Position numbers and translations under genes: made by a program. From the NCBI GenBank assembly GCA_019321725.1, contig CM033116.1, forward strand, positions 3,344,642 through 3,408,641: 64,000 nt of DNA. The letters are read 5' to 3'. Below are positions 63,319-64,000 of this stretch, piece after piece (positions within the stretch are counted from its first letter, which is position 1; every line of letters begins with the position of its first letter). The stretch comes from Paulownia fortunei. Lineage: Eukaryota; Streptophyta; Magnoliopsida; Lamiales; Paulowniaceae. The notes below the pieces were generated by a model. That model saw nothing but the letters and a program-made list of their open reading frames with translations, searched no databases and was not told the DNA's origin.

Positions 63319-64000
63319 CTGCAAAATGAAATTTTGAAGTGATGATGATGATATGTTGTTTTAATAATTTATTGAATACTTAATTTTTTTTAAAAAAAAT
63401 ATTAGCACAATTTTGAAAATATAGAATAACATAAACTACTATTAATTAGTAATTAGCAAAAACTAGAAAATGAAATAATAAACAAATGATTTGAACTAAT
63501 AAGCTCCTTAAGATATATATTTTTTAAGACGCCCAAGTGCGTTTGTAAATAAATTAGGAGACAAGAAAGAATCAATACATTTAGAGGGATATGTATGAGT
63601 TTATAAATTTCTTAAAATATTATGTAAAATATTGAAGATGCTATAAGATTTTTTAAAAGTAAAATTTTTAAGGAATGACTTATATGCTCTTAAAATAAAA
63701 TAAGATGAGCTCCTTATTTTTAATATCTCAAAATCTTTTAATTTGATTATGTAAATTATTAAATTATCATTGTTAACATTTTTTTCTAACATTTTAAAAG
63801 TTTATTTGTAAGAATATCTATAAACTTTAAGGTTGTATTTAGATGAAAAAACTTAAATTTAACAAAAGGGTTTGAAGGAAAAACTTAAAATTGCTCCACA
63901 TCAGATGTACTTGAATTAAAGTTTCATCATCAAGTATAACATTTGAGACAATAAGGTATAAGCCGGACCTAAGCTCTTAGACAAATTATGCCCGATTTAG
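63319..64000. other. AT-rich end of window upstream of kinase copy 2
   Basis: An intron or upstream spacer of copy 2. I looked on the minus strand for a first exon like MSTTYYYTPPPP and did not find one. The 63-codon frame at 63601 is AT-driven and not called. Confidence 0.5.

Noticed and set aside
1..64000. CRISPR arrays, operons, prophage or bacterial-type defence systems
   Set aside because: All supported genes are intron-bearing or typical plant nuclear genes. No regularly spaced repeats with unique spacers were seen.

Overview
The window is nuclear DNA from a flowering plant, most likely a eudicot. The genes have many GT-AG introns, the spacers are AT-rich, and there are Stowaway- and hAT-type MITEs and a tRNA-derived SINE. 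Every recognisable protein has a close plant counterpart: signal peptide peptidase, P-class PPR proteins, a SHI/LRP1 zinc-finger factor, a PH-RhoGAP and Lr10-like receptor kinases. The species cannot be fixed from this. Exon boundaries were placed by hand from splice consensus, reading phase and protein-family continuity.

Left part (1-12 kb): the last exon of an unidentified + strand gene (93-205), an AT-rich spacer, then an 11-exon signal peptide peptidase gene on the minus strand (2586-7260). The spacer of 8.0-9.4 kb separates it from a divergent, intronless P-class PPR gene (9468-11645, At5g01110-like). That spacer holds a perfect ER-stress element on the peptidase side.

Middle (12-30 kb): about 12 kb without a recognisable gene, broken by a few GC-richer islands, a 27-base G run and diverged repeats. 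Then comes the two-exon LRP1-type SHI-family gene (24696-25961), whose expected start codon reads GTG. About 4.5 kb without a recognisable gene follows it.

Right part (30-64 kb): a four-exon RING protein gene on + (30741-32753); a 22-exon PH-RhoGAP gene on minus (34935-51338) with repeats in its introns; a SINE-bearing spacer; a two-exon short PPR-like gene on + (54800-56676); and a tandem pair of Lr10-like receptor kinases on minus (57723-59145 and 61848-63318). The second kinase copy has a 2-base frameshift. It also carries a 178-bp hAT-type MITE whose 8-bp target duplication supplies both splice sites, so that it could be removed as a new intron.

The genes do not form a pathway. They are independent housekeeping, organelle RNA, developmental, cell-polarity and receptor-kinase genes. 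The observations most worth checking are the MITE-made intron, the ERSE/UPRE element upstream of the ER protease gene, the LRP1 start-codon lesion and a possible membrane-anchored RING isoform made by intron retention.
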